Shown here one piece after another: positions 24,918-34,281 of a DNA stretch of 40,729 nucleotides (the first letter of the stretch is position 1; every line of letters starts with the position of its first letter). Source of the DNA: Pirellulales bacterium (GTDB lineage Bacteria > Planctomycetota > Planctomycetia > Pirellulales > JAEUIK01); contig JAIBBY010000047.1 of assembly GCA_019694455.1 (NCBI GenBank), forward strand, positions 1-40,729. Direction: 5' to 3'. Both the position numbers and the translations under genes were made by a program. The notes beneath the pieces are model-generated. The model was not told where the DNA came from and did not search any database. It saw nothing but the letters and a program-made list of their open reading frames with translations.

Positions 24918-25873
24918 CGATGCTGCAACCCCAAGTTGAGCCGCCGCCGCATTGGGGCACGGACGACCGCCTGCGCTATGTTTACTTGTCGTCCGCGATG
25001 CACAGCGGTTCGACGCTGATCGCATGTTTGCTTGGCGCGCATCCGGCGGTTTCGACGGTGGGGGAGCTGGCTGCGGATTTCCCCAAGGCCACGCGTTGTT
25101 CTTGCGGTCAAATGTACACCGAGTGCGCCTTCTGGACTGGGTTGGAGCGCCAAGCGACGCGGGCAGGCATACCGTTTGAGATTGGGAATTTGAACATTGA
25201 TCTGCAACCGAAGCCGCGCAGCGGATTCTGCGAGGCGCTGTACTATTACGGTTTTCGCATCCCGGCTTTTGATGCGGCGCGCGACGTGGCGTTTGGCCGG
25301 ACGCGCTTCGCGTCGAAGGCGCGCGAGGCAGTGGCGAAATCGGTGGCAATTGCCCAGTTGGTGTGCGACGGCGAGGGGACCCGAGTCTTTTTGGACACGT
25401 CGAAAAATCCGTTGCAGTTGCGCTTCTTGGCTGGTAGCGACGACATCGATTTGGGATTGATTGTGTTGGTGCGCGACGGGCGCGGCGTGATGAATTCGAT
25501 CATGCGGCACTATCATTTCTCTAAGGAGCACGCGCTGGGCGCGTGGATCTGGGCCAATCGCAACATTGAGCGCGCCAGGGAGCGCTATGTGCGGCCCGAG
25601 CGCGTGTTTCACCTGCGCATTGAAGATTTGACGACTGACTGCGACGGCGTTTGCCGACGGCTGTTCGAGTTCCTGGGGGTTGAGTCGGGATTGTCGCTGG
25701 ATTACTCCGACTTGAGCCAGCGGCACATCGTGGGCAATACGATGCGGCTCAGTTTCAAGGGCGAGATTCGCGCCGACGAGCGATGGCGCGATGAATTGCC
25801 GCCCGACGCGCTGGCGTACTTTAATGCGCACGGCGGGAGCGACTGGAACCGGCGCTATGGTTACCACGACTGA
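24905..25873 (+). CDS. Sulfotransferase family protein
   Basis: The protein has 322 residues. The 5'-PAPS-binding loop appears near residues 29-37 as SSAMHSGST, after a strand and before an ALLGAHP-like helix. The 3'-phosphate site VLVRDGRG lies near residue 190, and LRIEDL further on is also typical of the Sulfotransfer_3 group. It should move sulfate from PAPS to a hydroxyl or amine, here most likely a sugar of the EPS. The start at 24905 overlaps the polymerase gene; ATG at 24920 is an alternative. The longer frame opening at 24455 is inside the polymerase and rejected. Confidence 0.88.
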   Translation: MATVTMLQPQVEPPPHWGTDDRLRYVYLSSAMHSGSTLIACLLGAHPAVSTVGELAADFPKATRCSCGQMYTECAFWTGLERQATRAGIPFEIGNLNIDLQPKPRSGFCEALYYYGFRIPAFDAARDVAFGRTRFASKAREAVAKSVAIAQLVCDGEGTRVFLDTSKNPLQLRFLAGSDDIDLGLIVLVRDGRGVMNSIMRHYHFSKEHALGAWIWANRNIERARERYVRPERVFHLRIEDLTTDCDGVCRRLFEFLGVESGLSLDYSDLSQRHIVGNTMRLSFKGEIRADERWRDELPPDALAYFNAHGGSDWNRRYGYHD

Positions 25874-27087
25874 TGCAGATCGGCACGGCAACCTATCCGC
25901 CGATAGCGCGTCCGACGCGTGTCTTGTTTATTGGGCATTCGGCGCTGATTGGCGGGGCCGAGTTGTGTCTGGACACGTTACTGGCGCATCTCGATCGATC
26001 GCAAATTGATCCGGTTGTGGTGTTCGCGGGAGAGGGGCCTCTGTCAGCACGCACGCTGGAGCGCGGTATTCCGACGCATACGCGTCCGCTGTGCTGGTGG
26101 ATGTGTTTTGAACCGGGCCGCTGGTACTTTCAGAACTTGTTGATGCGATCGTGTTCCAATGTGCGTTGGTTGGTCGAATTGGTGCAGCGTGAGCGAATTG
26201 AGCTTGTGTACACGAACACAGCGGTGATCCCCGAGGGGGCTATCGCGGCACGGCGCGCGGGCGTGCCGCATGTCTGGCACGTGCATGAAGTGCTGACCCC
26301 CGCGCACATGCGGCCGCGGCTGTTGCCGCTATCCGCGATCAAGCGGTGCATTGGTGGTTGGTCGGCACGGGTGATTTTCGAATCGGAAAGCGCGCGGCAA
26401 GCGGCGGGCGCCGAGATCTCAGAACAAAAATCGATTGCGATTCACAATGCGTCGCGATTCGACGTGGCGGAGGCGCCGAGCCAGGAGGCGGCGCGCCGAC
26501 AGTTGAATTTGCCGAGTGACGTGACCGTGCTGACCATGTTAGGGAGGTTGTCGGAACGTAAGAATCCGCTGCATCTGGTACGAGCGCTGGCGGCGTGCCG
26601 GGTGAGCAAGGAGGCGTTATGCGTATTTGCGGGGGATGGGCCCTTGCGAGCCGAGCTAGAGCGACAGATTGAGCGCTTAGGCCTGGCGAATCAATGCCGG
26701 CTGTTGCCATTTCAAGCAGATGCAAGGCCGCTGTTGGCGGCCAGTGATTTGGTGGTGATGCCAAGCCGTGAGGAATCGTTTGGGCTGGTGCTGGTGGAGG
26801 CCGCTGCGCTAGGCAAACCAACCATCGCCACGCGGGTACAGGGACCGAGTGAGATCATTGTGGATGGCGAGACGGGCCTGTTGGTGACGATCGACGATGA
26901 TGCGGAGCTGGCAGCGGCCCTGGAACGATTGATCGGCAACCAGGTCTTGCGCGAGCGCATGGGCGCCGCCGCCCGCCGGCGTGCGGAGGAGCGTTTCTCG
27001 GCGCCAGCGCATGCCAGACAGATTGAAGCCGTGCTAAGAGATGTGGCGGCGAGGCATGCGCAGACGGTGGAGCTTGCGCGTGGCTAG
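25873..27087 (+). CDS. Glycosyltransferase family 4
   Basis: The 404-residue GT-B protein has an N-terminal GGAELCLDTLL acceptor-side segment and an LGRLSERKNP strand at the start of the donor domain. The retaining-GT4 signature is SREESFGLVLVEA with E-x7-E spacing. A His/Trp-rich stretch, HVWHVHEV, lies in the N-terminal half. The ATG shares one base with the upstream stop. It should add one sugar of the repeat unit at the cytoplasmic membrane face; specificity is unknown. Confidence 0.88.
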   Translation: MQIGTATYPPIARPTRVLFIGHSALIGGAELCLDTLLAHLDRSQIDPVVVFAGEGPLSARTLERGIPTHTRPLCWWMCFEPGRWYFQNLLMRSCSNVRWLVELVQRERIELVYTNTAVIPEGAIAARRAGVPHVWHVHEVLTPAHMRPRLLPLSAIKRCIGGWSARVIFESESARQAAGAEISEQKSIAIHNASRFDVAEAPSQEAARRQLNLPSDVTVLTMLGRLSERKNPLHLVRALAACRVSKEALCVFAGDGPLRAELERQIERLGLANQCRLLPFQADARPLLAASDLVVMPSREESFGLVLVEAAALGKPTIATRVQGPSEIIVDGETGLLVTIDDDAELAAALERLIGNQVLRERMGAAARRRAEERFSAPAHARQIEAVLRDVAARHAQTVELARG

Positions 27088-28102
27088 CGGCGAGCAGAGT
27101 CCGTTGGTGAGCGTGGTGCTGCCGGTGTTCAACGGCGCGGCGCTGGCGGGGCAGGCGATCGAAAGCGCGCTGGCGCAGACGGACTGCTCACTGGAGGTGA
27201 TTGCCATCGACGATGGCTCGACCGACGATTCGCTAGAAATGCTGCGCCGCTATGGCGATAGGATACGGGTGCTAGAACAGCCGAATCTTGGCGTTGGCGC
27301 GGCGCGAGCCGCCGGTGTGCGAGCCGCGCGGGGGGAGTACGTCGCTTTTCTGGATCAGGACGATTGGTGGCTGCCAGGTAAGTTGGCCCGGCAGGTGGCG
27401 GCGCTAAGGGGTGATGATCGCCTTGGACTTGCGCATACCGAGGTTCGGTACTTCGACGAGGCGCGTCAGCAGTTCACTGGCCCATTGAATCCCGACGCGC
27501 GACCGGAGCGATTGACGGGTGATTGCTATGGCGAGTTGTTGCTGGAAAATCACGTTCGCAATTCAAGCGTATTGACGCGCGCCAGTGTGCTGCGAGCGGT
27601 TGGCTTTGACACAGGGATTGCTGGCAACAGCGTACAAGACTACGAACTGTGGCTGAAAGTCGCGCGGGTAAGCCGATTCGCCTATCTGGACGAACCGCTG
27701 ACGGTGATTCGATTGCATCCCGACCAAGGGACTTGGGATCGGCGTCGCATGCTGGGGGACGAGGCTGAATTGCTGGAGCGAATTGCCGCTGACGTCGAAC
27801 GGACGCCTGTTTTTCGAGAGCGCATGGCTCGGTTGTATGATTCGCTGGGGGTGGCGCATCTGGACGTGGCCGATTTGCGGTCGGCACGTCCCTGTTTTCG
27901 CCGCTCGCTCGGTTGGCGGCCGACGCTGCGCGCCGGCGTCCTATACTTATTGACGTGCTGCCCGAGGTTCGTGTTGCAAGGGATACGGTCCTGGCGTGGC
28001 CGCGGAGCGAAGCCGTCCCAGGGCGCGTCTCAGCCAGTGATGGTCGGCGAAGACTCCCTGGCGGGAACGGCGCTACGACCTCCTGCATCGACGATCACCT
28101 AA
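27080..28102 (+). CDS. Glycosyltransferase family 2
   Basis: The 340-residue protein is a GT-A enzyme. It has SVVLPVFNGA at the N-terminus, DDGSTDDS for nucleotide binding and DQDDWW as the DxD-type metal site. The C-terminal part resembles the RAGVLYLL...R segment seen in many EPS GT2 proteins. GTG at 27080, with GGAG about eight bases upstream and overlapping the previous stop by eight bases, is preferred over the ATG at 27041, which lies deep in the upstream gene. It is an inverting transferase for one EPS sugar; specificity is unknown. Confidence 0.87.
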   Translation: MASGEQSPLVSVVLPVFNGAALAGQAIESALAQTDCSLEVIAIDDGSTDDSLEMLRRYGDRIRVLEQPNLGVGAARAAGVRAARGEYVAFLDQDDWWLPGKLARQVAALRGDDRLGLAHTEVRYFDEARQQFTGPLNPDARPERLTGDCYGELLLENHVRNSSVLTRASVLRAVGFDTGIAGNSVQDYELWLKVARVSRFAYLDEPLTVIRLHPDQGTWDRRRMLGDEAELLERIAADVERTPVFRERMARLYDSLGVAHLDVADLRSARPCFRRSLGWRPTLRAGVLYLLTCCPRFVLQGIRSWRGRGAKPSQGASQPVMVGEDSLAGTALRPPASTIT

Positions 28103-28123
28103 GCGCGATAGCGATCGATCAAG

Positions 28124-28801
28124 ATGGAGACACAAATCGTCGCACCGCAGATCGAAGCCACGGCGCCGACCGATGAATCGAGCAACTTGCGCGCAGGCAT
28201 CAAGTCGTTGCTGCGTGGCGCGGCGATTGTGTGTATGGTGGCGCCATATGTCTGTTTTCGATTGGGGGCGGCGCTACTGGGACCCGTGCGCGCATTTGCG
28301 GGTTGGTCGCAGGCCTTGAGCCTCGTACCTGGTCTGACAGGCGAGTACTTGCGCTGGGGATTTTATCGCTTAGCCCTGGCGCGCTGCGGCGACGACGCGT
28401 GCATATCGTTTGGAACCGTGATCTCCCACCCGACCGCCCGCATTGGCCGCACCGTGTATATTGGCCCGTTCGGTTCGATTGGCGATGTCGATCTCGCCGA
28501 TGATGTGCTGCTGGGGTCGCATGTGTCAATCGCCAATGGCGGCGGCCAGCATGGGATTGAGCGGTTGGACGTGCCGATTCGTGAGCAAGCGGGGCAGTGG
28601 CGACGAATCAACATCGGCGCCGACACCTGGATTGGCGATCGCGCCGTGGTGCTGGCCGACGTTGGGCGCCACTGCGTCATTGGGGCGGGTTCGGTGGTCA
28701 CGGAGGCGGTGCCGGATTTCGCCATCGCGGCGGGCATTCCGGCGCGCGTGCTGCGTTATCGCAATCAACCGGAGGAACCAACCGCATGTCCAGCGAATTG
28801 A
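28124..28801 (+). CDS. Left-handed beta-helix (hexapeptide) acyltransferase
   Basis: The 225-residue protein has an N-terminal hydrophobic region and then hexapeptide repeats such as IGRTVYIGPFGSIG and LLGSHVSI. The end, IGAGSVVTEAVPDF...IPARVLR, is the usual close of CysE/WcaF-type trimeric acetyltransferases. It likely O-acetylates an EPS sugar with acetyl-CoA. The gene begins 21 bases after the GT2 gene, and an asparagine synthase-like gene follows. Confidence 0.87.
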   Translation: METQIVAPQIEATAPTDESSNLRAGIKSLLRGAAIVCMVAPYVCFRLGAALLGPVRAFAGWSQALSLVPGLTGEYLRWGFYRLALARCGDDACISFGTVISHPTARIGRTVYIGPFGSIGDVDLADDVLLGSHVSIANGGGQHGIERLDVPIREQAGQWRRINIGADTWIGDRAVVLADVGRHCVIGAGSVVTEAVPDFAIAAGIPARVLRYRNQPEEPTACPAN

Positions 28802-28817
28802 GTGAGGCGAGTTGCTG

Positions 28818-30725
28818 ATGGCGGGGATCTGCGGCATCGTATCGACCGACGCCACAGCGGAGCTTGCGCCGCGGCTAGGAGCCATGCTCGACAGTTTGCG
28901 GCTGTACGATTGGTATGGTCGCGAAGCGCATGTTGACGAGCGGCGAGGAGTGGCCGTGGGGCGGGCAGCGCTTGGGTTTGTCAACACGGCGCCGCAACCG
29001 GTGTTCAATGCGGATGGCACGCGGCTGGTCGTCATGGATGGCGAGTTGTACGACTACGACGAGCAGCGCCACGCACTGGAGGCGGCTGGCGCGCAGTTTC
29101 GATCCGACAGTCACGCCGAGGTGCTGCTGTTCGGATACGAGCGCGCGGGCCGCGATTTTTTTTGCGGACTGCACGGCAAGTTTGTCGCGGCGATTGTAGA
29201 TTTCGAAGCGCGACAAACGACGCTTGTGAACGATCGTTATGGGATGAGGCCGAGTTACTACGCGGTCGGCGCCGATACGTTCCTGTTCGCTTCCGAGATC
29301 AAGGCGTTGCTCACACAGGCTGAGGTTGCTCGCAGCTTGAACCAGCGCGGCATCGCGCAGTTCTTCAGCTACGGCCAACTGTGGGGAGAAGACACCTTTT
29401 ATTCCGCGGTGCGCGCCTTGCCCGCAGCGGCTTGGGTGACGTACGACTGGCAAGCGCGACACGTCGAGGTGGAGCGCTATTACCGCTTTAGCCCGACTGC
29501 GGGGTCGACGACCGACGCGCAGTGGATTGGCGCGATTGACGAGGCGTTTGCGCGGGCGGTAAGCCGTTCGGTCAGCGGCACGGCGCGATTGGGCATCTCG
29601 CTGTCGGGCGGCCTCGACGCGCGATCGGTGCTAGCGCTCGTCGATCACGAGCGAGTCGCGATTCGTTCACTCAGCCTGGGCATGAACGGTTCGCTCGATC
29701 ATCGCTGCGCCGAGCGGTTGTCGGCCACAACCAATCGCGATCACCATAGCCACATTCTGGCGAGCGACTTTCTGGCGAACTTCGCCACGCACATGCGGCA
29801 CATGACCCGACTGACCGACGGGCATTACCTGTCGCAGTGCATCGTGATTCCGACGTTGCCAGTGTATCGCGAACTGGGGATCGAAGTCTTGTTGCGTGGT
29901 CATGCGGGCGAATTGATGCACATGACCAAGGCTTATAACTTTTCGCTCGACGCGGCTGGCCTGGCAATCGACAGCGACAGCGCGCTGGAGAGTTGGCTCT
30001 GGACGCATCTGCGGGCGTACATGCTTGACCAGGTTCGCGGGCCGCTGATTAAAGGCATGAGCGCGGACGATATGGAAGCGCTGGCGCGCGGGACCCTGCA
30101 GACGGCGTTGGCGGAATCGGACGACATTGAGCCGCCGATATCACGGATTTGGCATCTGTTTGTGAGTGAGCGACTGCGCCGGGAAACGGCAATGTCGTTG
30201 GTCGAGTTTGGGTCGGTGGTCGAAACACGCGTCCCGTTTCTGGACAATGAGTTGGTCGATCTGCTGTTGTCGGTGCCGACGCACTTGAAGCTGGGCGAAA
30301 CAATTCAGGCGGCGATCTTGAAAAGGCATCGCGCCGAGTTCTTGGATGTGGTGAACGCCAACACCGGCGCGCGGATTGGCGCCGCGGCGTGGACGCAGAA
30401 GATCGCATCGCTGCGGATGCGAGTGCTGGCCAAGCTGGGCGTGGCTGGCTACCAACCGTACGAACGCCTGGGATTGTGGTTGCGCCAAGAGTTGGTCCCC
30501 TTGGTGCGCGAGTTGCTATTGGGTGAGCGGTGCCTGGCGCGAGGCGTGTTTGTGCCCGACACGGTGCGAGCGGTGGTGGAGGATCATTTTGCCAACCGGG
30601 CGAATCATACCTACCTGCTGTTGGCGATGATGATCTTTGAGTTAGGCCAGCGTGAGTTTGTGGACGGCGACGCGCAAGCAGGGGAGCGCTTGGCGGACAC
30701 GGCCAGCGGCGCCACTCGTGGTTGA
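28818..30725 (+). CDS. Asparagine synthase-like amidotransferase with altered glutaminase domain
   Basis: The protein has 635 residues from ATG 28818 (TTG 28812 would add two). It has an N-terminal class II amidotransferase-like domain and a C-terminal synthetase domain with the PPi-loop SGGLDAR near residues 263-269. Such proteins occur in exosortase EPS loci as amidotransferases. The glutaminase side is odd. The would-be nucleophile Cys is residue 5 (MAGICG) and not residue 2. Aligned by eye to E. coli AsnB, Arg49 becomes Ala51, Asn74 becomes Asp74 and Asp98 becomes His99. The ATP side looks intact, so it may form an amide with ammonia or an amine instead of using glutamine. That is inference. 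Confidence 0.87.
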   Translation: MAGICGIVSTDATAELAPRLGAMLDSLRLYDWYGREAHVDERRGVAVGRAALGFVNTAPQPVFNADGTRLVVMDGELYDYDEQRHALEAAGAQFRSDSHAEVLLFGYERAGRDFFCGLHGKFVAAIVDFEARQTTLVNDRYGMRPSYYAVGADTFLFASEIKALLTQAEVARSLNQRGIAQFFSYGQLWGEDTFYSAVRALPAAAWVTYDWQARHVEVERYYRFSPTAGSTTDAQWIGAIDEAFARAVSRSVSGTARLGISLSGGLDARSVLALVDHERVAIRSLSLGMNGSLDHRCAERLSATTNRDHHSHILASDFLANFATHMRHMTRLTDGHYLSQCIVIPTLPVYRELGIEVLLRGHAGELMHMTKAYNFSLDAAGLAIDSDSALESWLWTHLRAYMLDQVRGPLIKGMSADDMEALARGTLQTALAESDDIEPPISRIWHLFVSERLRRETAMSLVEFGSVVETRVPFLDNELVDLLLSVPTHLKLGETIQAAILKRHRAEFLDVVNANTGARIGAAAWTQKIASLRMRVLAKLGVAGYQPYERLGLWLRQELVPLVRELLLGERCLARGVFVPDTVRAVVEDHFANRANHTYLLLAMMIFELGQREFVDGDAQAGERLADTASGATRG

Positions 30726-31896
30726 GCCAGTCGACGAGTTGAGCGATGCGCAGAGCGGCCGCGCGACTGCGCGCAAGCAGCGGCGCCGGTCGGGGCATAT
30801 TTGCCAGGTCGTGCATGGGCTGACGGTGGGGGGAGCGGAGCGCTTGGCCGCGACGTTGGGGCGATTCGCCAGCGCGCGACACCGCGTATCGTTCGTGTGT
30901 CTTGACGAGTTGGGAGAACTCGGCGGGGTGTTGCGACACGACGGGTACCGCGTGGAGGTGCTCGATCGCGGCGCGGGAGTCAGCTTGAGTTGCGCTCGGC
31001 GGCTGAGTCGATATTTCCGGGATGAGAGCGTCGATCTGGCGCACGCGCATCAGTACACCCCATTCTTCTACTCACTGGCGGCGCGTGGGCCGCGGCGCGG
31101 GCCGCCGGTGATCTTCACCGAACATGGTCGATGGCATCCCGACTATCCGCGGCGCAAGCGGATGTTGTTCAATCGCATTTTCCTGTCAAAGCGCGATCGC
31201 CTGGTGGGTGTGGGCGAGGCGGTGCGGCAGGCGCTGATCGTCAACGAAGGTTTGCCAGCGCAGCGCGTGGAGGTGATCTATAACGGTGTGGACTTGTCGC
31301 GTTTTGATTTTGTGGAAGGGAGACGGCAGCGAGCACGAGCCGCGTTGGGACTTGGCCCGGAACAATTGGCTATTTTGCAAGTCGCGAGATTAGATCACTT
31401 GAAGGATCATGGCACGGCGCTAAAGACGATGCGGCGCGTGGTGAACGAACTGCCGGACGCGCGATTGCTGTTGGTTGGCGATGGACCGGAGCGCGGCGCC
31501 ATTGAGAGTATGATTGGCGAACTGAACCTAGCGCCTCAGGTGAGGCTGCTGGGCACTCGGCACGATATCCCCGAGTTGTTGGCCGCGGCCGATCTGTTCT
31601 TGTTGACCAGCATCAGCGAGGGGATCCCGCTGACGCTCATCGAAGCGCAAGCGGCGGGCAGGCCGGTGGTTTCGACGGCAGTAGGGGGGGTGGCCGAGAT
31701 TGTGCCTCCTGCTCATGCAATGTTGGCGCCGGCTGGGGATGACGCGGAGTTGGCGCGGCACGTGCTGGAACTTGCTCGTCATCCAGCGCAGCGAGCGCAA
31801 ATGGCGGAGCAGGGCCGTGAGCGCGCGCGGGCGATGTTCAGCGAAGAGCAGATGCTGGCCAGCTACGAACGAATGTATAGCGAGCTATTGACATGA
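30718..31896 (+). CDS. Glycosyltransferase family 4
   Basis: The 392-residue GT-B protein has VHGLTVGGAERL near the N-terminus, VIYNGVDLSRF at the domain junction, and TSISEGIPLTLIEAQAAG as the GT4 donor signature. GTG at 30718 overlaps the upstream stop by eight bases; the frame extends further upstream only inside the previous gene. The stop overlaps the next ATG. It should add one EPS sugar. Confidence 0.87.
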   Translation: MVEPVDELSDAQSGRATARKQRRRSGHICQVVHGLTVGGAERLAATLGRFASARHRVSFVCLDELGELGGVLRHDGYRVEVLDRGAGVSLSCARRLSRYFRDESVDLAHAHQYTPFFYSLAARGPRRGPPVIFTEHGRWHPDYPRRKRMLFNRIFLSKRDRLVGVGEAVRQALIVNEGLPAQRVEVIYNGVDLSRFDFVEGRRQRARAALGLGPEQLAILQVARLDHLKDHGTALKTMRRVVNELPDARLLLVGDGPERGAIESMIGELNLAPQVRLLGTRHDIPELLAAADLFLLTSISEGIPLTLIEAQAAGRPVVSTAVGGVAEIVPPAHAMLAPAGDDAELARHVLELARHPAQRAQMAEQGRERARAMFSEEQMLASYERMYSELLT

Positions 31897-33050
31897 CTCG
31901 GGGCGTCGCGGCATCTCGTGAGTTGCTCGTTTTCGCCGATGACTGGGGGCGGCACCCATCGAGTTGTCAACACCTGGTCAAGCGATTGCAGCCACACTAT
32001 CGCATCTTGTGGGCCAACACGATCGGCACGCGCAGCCCTAAGGCGGATCGCTTCACCCTGCGGCGTGGTGTCGAGAAATTGAATAGTTGGCGACATGGGT
32101 TGCGGCAAGTGGCCGACTCGATGTGGGTAGTCGATTTGCCGATGTTGCCCAAGATTGGCCATCCGCTGGCGCGCGGCGCCAGCCGGCAACTGGTGACATG
32201 GCGTTTGCGGCAGGTCTTTCGTCAGATCGACATGAGTCGGCCGACCGTGTTGACGACGTTGCCATTTGTGCAATCGCTGATTCGCGGCCTGCCGCGCGCG
32301 GGGCTGGTGTACTATTGCACCGACGACTACAGCCAGTGGCCCGGCGCGGAGCGCGAAGCGCTGGCCAACATGGAACGAGAAACCGCCACGGCGGCGAATT
32401 TGATCCTGGCGGTGTCGCGGCCACTGGAAGCTCGATTGCGATCACTTGCGCGGTGCGAGTACTTTCCGCACGGTGTTGACTGCGGGCATTTTGCCTTGGC
32501 GCAAAGCGCGACGATCGCGCCTGCCATTGCGGCGCTACCGCAGCCACGCATCGGTTTTTTCGGTCTGATTTACGAAAAGCTCGATTTTGGGCTGCTGAGC
32601 GCCGTCGCGCGGGCGAATCCCGAAGGTAGTTTGTGCATGATCGGGCGGGTCGACCACTGCCCCGAGTCGTTTCGGTCGATTTCCAACGTACACTTCCTAG
32701 AGGCGCAGCCTTATGCTGACTTGCCCGAGTGGCTGGCAGGACTCGACGTGCTGCTGCTGCCGTACGTGGACGACGAGATGATCCGGCAAAGCTGCCCGCT
32801 CAAGCTGCGCGAGTGCCTGGCGTCTGGCAAGCCCACCGTGAGCGTGAGCGTGGCTGAAGTCAACCGATTTGTACCGCATGTCCGTGTCGGCGAAGATCAC
32901 GAGGCGTTCGTGGCCGCGGTGCGGCAATCGTTGAGTGAGTCACCAGACGAGGGCGGCGCGCGACAGGCGGCGGTCGCCGACGACGATTGGGACAAGAAGG
33001 CCGGACAATTGCGTCATCAGTTGGACGCGATCGCGGCGGCCGCCCGGTAG
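31893..33050 (+). CDS. GT-B glycosyltransferase, GumK/TuaH-like
   Basis: The protein has 385 residues. Its N-terminal ELLVFADDWGRHPSS and middle YYCTDDYSQWPGA segments are typical of GumK/TuaH-like transferases. FPHGVD marks the interdomain junction, and the donor side shows GFFGLIYEKLD and LLPYVDDEMIRQS. GumK itself is a glucuronosyltransferase, and a UDP-glucuronate 4-epimerase-like gene lies further right, but the sugar used here is not known. The start overlaps the upstream stop (ATGA). Confidence 0.83.
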   Translation: MTRGVAASRELLVFADDWGRHPSSCQHLVKRLQPHYRILWANTIGTRSPKADRFTLRRGVEKLNSWRHGLRQVADSMWVVDLPMLPKIGHPLARGASRQLVTWRLRQVFRQIDMSRPTVLTTLPFVQSLIRGLPRAGLVYYCTDDYSQWPGAEREALANMERETATAANLILAVSRPLEARLRSLARCEYFPHGVDCGHFALAQSATIAPAIAALPQPRIGFFGLIYEKLDFGLLSAVARANPEGSLCMIGRVDHCPESFRSISNVHFLEAQPYADLPEWLAGLDVLLLPYVDDEMIRQSCPLKLRECLASGKPTVSVSVAEVNRFVPHVRVGEDHEAFVAAVRQSLSESPDEGGARQAAVADDDWDKKAGQLRHQLDAIAAAAR

Positions 33051-33091
33051 ACGCATCGGTTCAACGCTGGGGCATCAACTCAGGCCATAAC

Positions 33092-34261
33092 GTGCCACGC
33101 ATCTTGCATCTACGAACCGTGACTGGCCGTGGCGGCGGACCCGAAAAGACGCTGCTGAACAGTCAGCGCTTCATCGCCAGCGGCTACGAGTTGCGGCTGG
33201 CGTATATTCGCCCCGCCGACGATGCGGACTATGACATGCCGGAGCGGGCGGCGGCCTTGGGGGCGCCGCTGGTCGACATACCGGAGCGGGGAGCGATCGA
33301 CCCGCGAACGGTCTGGCGGCTGGTGCGGGAGATTCGCGAGTTTCGGCCGCATGTGCTGCATCCGCATGACTACAAGACGAACATCCTGGCGGTGCTGTTG
33401 GGAGGCTGGTTTCGCTTGCCGGTTGTGACCACCATGCACGGGTATGTGACGCTTGGCGGGCGACTGGATTGGTACTATCGGCTCGATCGGTGGGCGCTGC
33501 GCCGCATGCGACACGTGATCGCGGTGAGCGACGATCTGGCGGCGGCGATCGCCGATCTGAAGTTGCCGGCGGAGCGGGTGACGGTGATCGAGAATGGGAT
33601 CGACGCGGAGTACTTTCGACCGCGCGCGCCGCGCGACGAGGCCAAGCGAAGGTTTGGAATCCCCGCGGAACGCCTGGTGCTGGGTTGCGTGGGCCGCCTG
33701 TTTCCGGAAAAGGGCTTTGATCTGTTGATTGAGGCGGTGCGGCGATTGGTGGATCGGGGCTACGACGCCCATTTGCTGGTGGCGGGCGAGGGTCCAGAAC
33801 GGCAGCGATTGGCGCAGCGCGTCGCCGAGCTTCAGTTGGGCGACCGAGTCGACCTGGTGGGGCATTTGGCCGACACGATTCCGTTTTACGAGGCGCTCGA
33901 TGTGTTTGTGCTTTCGAGCTTGCGCGAGGGGTTGCCGAATGTGCTGCTCGAGGCGATGTCGATGCGATTGCCGGTGGTCGCCACGGAAGTTGGCGGGGTA
34001 CCAAGGCTGGTGCGCAACGGAGAAAATGGTTTCTTGGTGAAATTGCCCGCGCCAGACGAGTTGGCTGCCGCTACGATGTTGCTATTGGACGAGGCCGCGC
34101 TGCGCGAGCGATTTGGCGCAGCGGGACGCGAATGCGTGGAAACGCAGTACAGTTTCCGCACGCGAATGGCGCGGGTGCAAGCGGTATACGACCAGGTGCT
34201 GGACGGCGCGCCACAGGGAACGGGCGCGCGCTTGGATGGACAAACTCGCGAGGCCGTGTGA
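33092..34261 (+). CDS. Glycosyltransferase family 4
   Basis: The 389-residue GT-B protein has TGRGGGPEKTLL near the N-terminus, VIENGIDAEYF at the junction, GRLFPEKGFDLL, and SSLREGLPNVLLEAMSM as the GT4 signature. The upstream in-frame ATG at 32987 lies inside the previous gene; GTG at 33092, 42 bases after its stop, places the conserved RILHLRT strand right at the start and is preferred. It should add one EPS sugar. Confidence 0.86.
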   Translation: MPRILHLRTVTGRGGGPEKTLLNSQRFIASGYELRLAYIRPADDADYDMPERAAALGAPLVDIPERGAIDPRTVWRLVREIREFRPHVLHPHDYKTNILAVLLGGWFRLPVVTTMHGYVTLGGRLDWYYRLDRWALRRMRHVIAVSDDLAAAIADLKLPAERVTVIENGIDAEYFRPRAPRDEAKRRFGIPAERLVLGCVGRLFPEKGFDLLIEAVRRLVDRGYDAHLLVAGEGPERQRLAQRVAELQLGDRVDLVGHLADTIPFYEALDVFVLSSLREGLPNVLLEAMSMRLPVVATEVGGVPRLVRNGENGFLVKLPAPDELAAATMLLLDEAALRERFGAAGRECVETQYSFRTRMARVQAVYDQVLDGAPQGTGARLDGQTREAV

Positions 34262-34281
34262 CGAACACGGCCGGTACTTGA

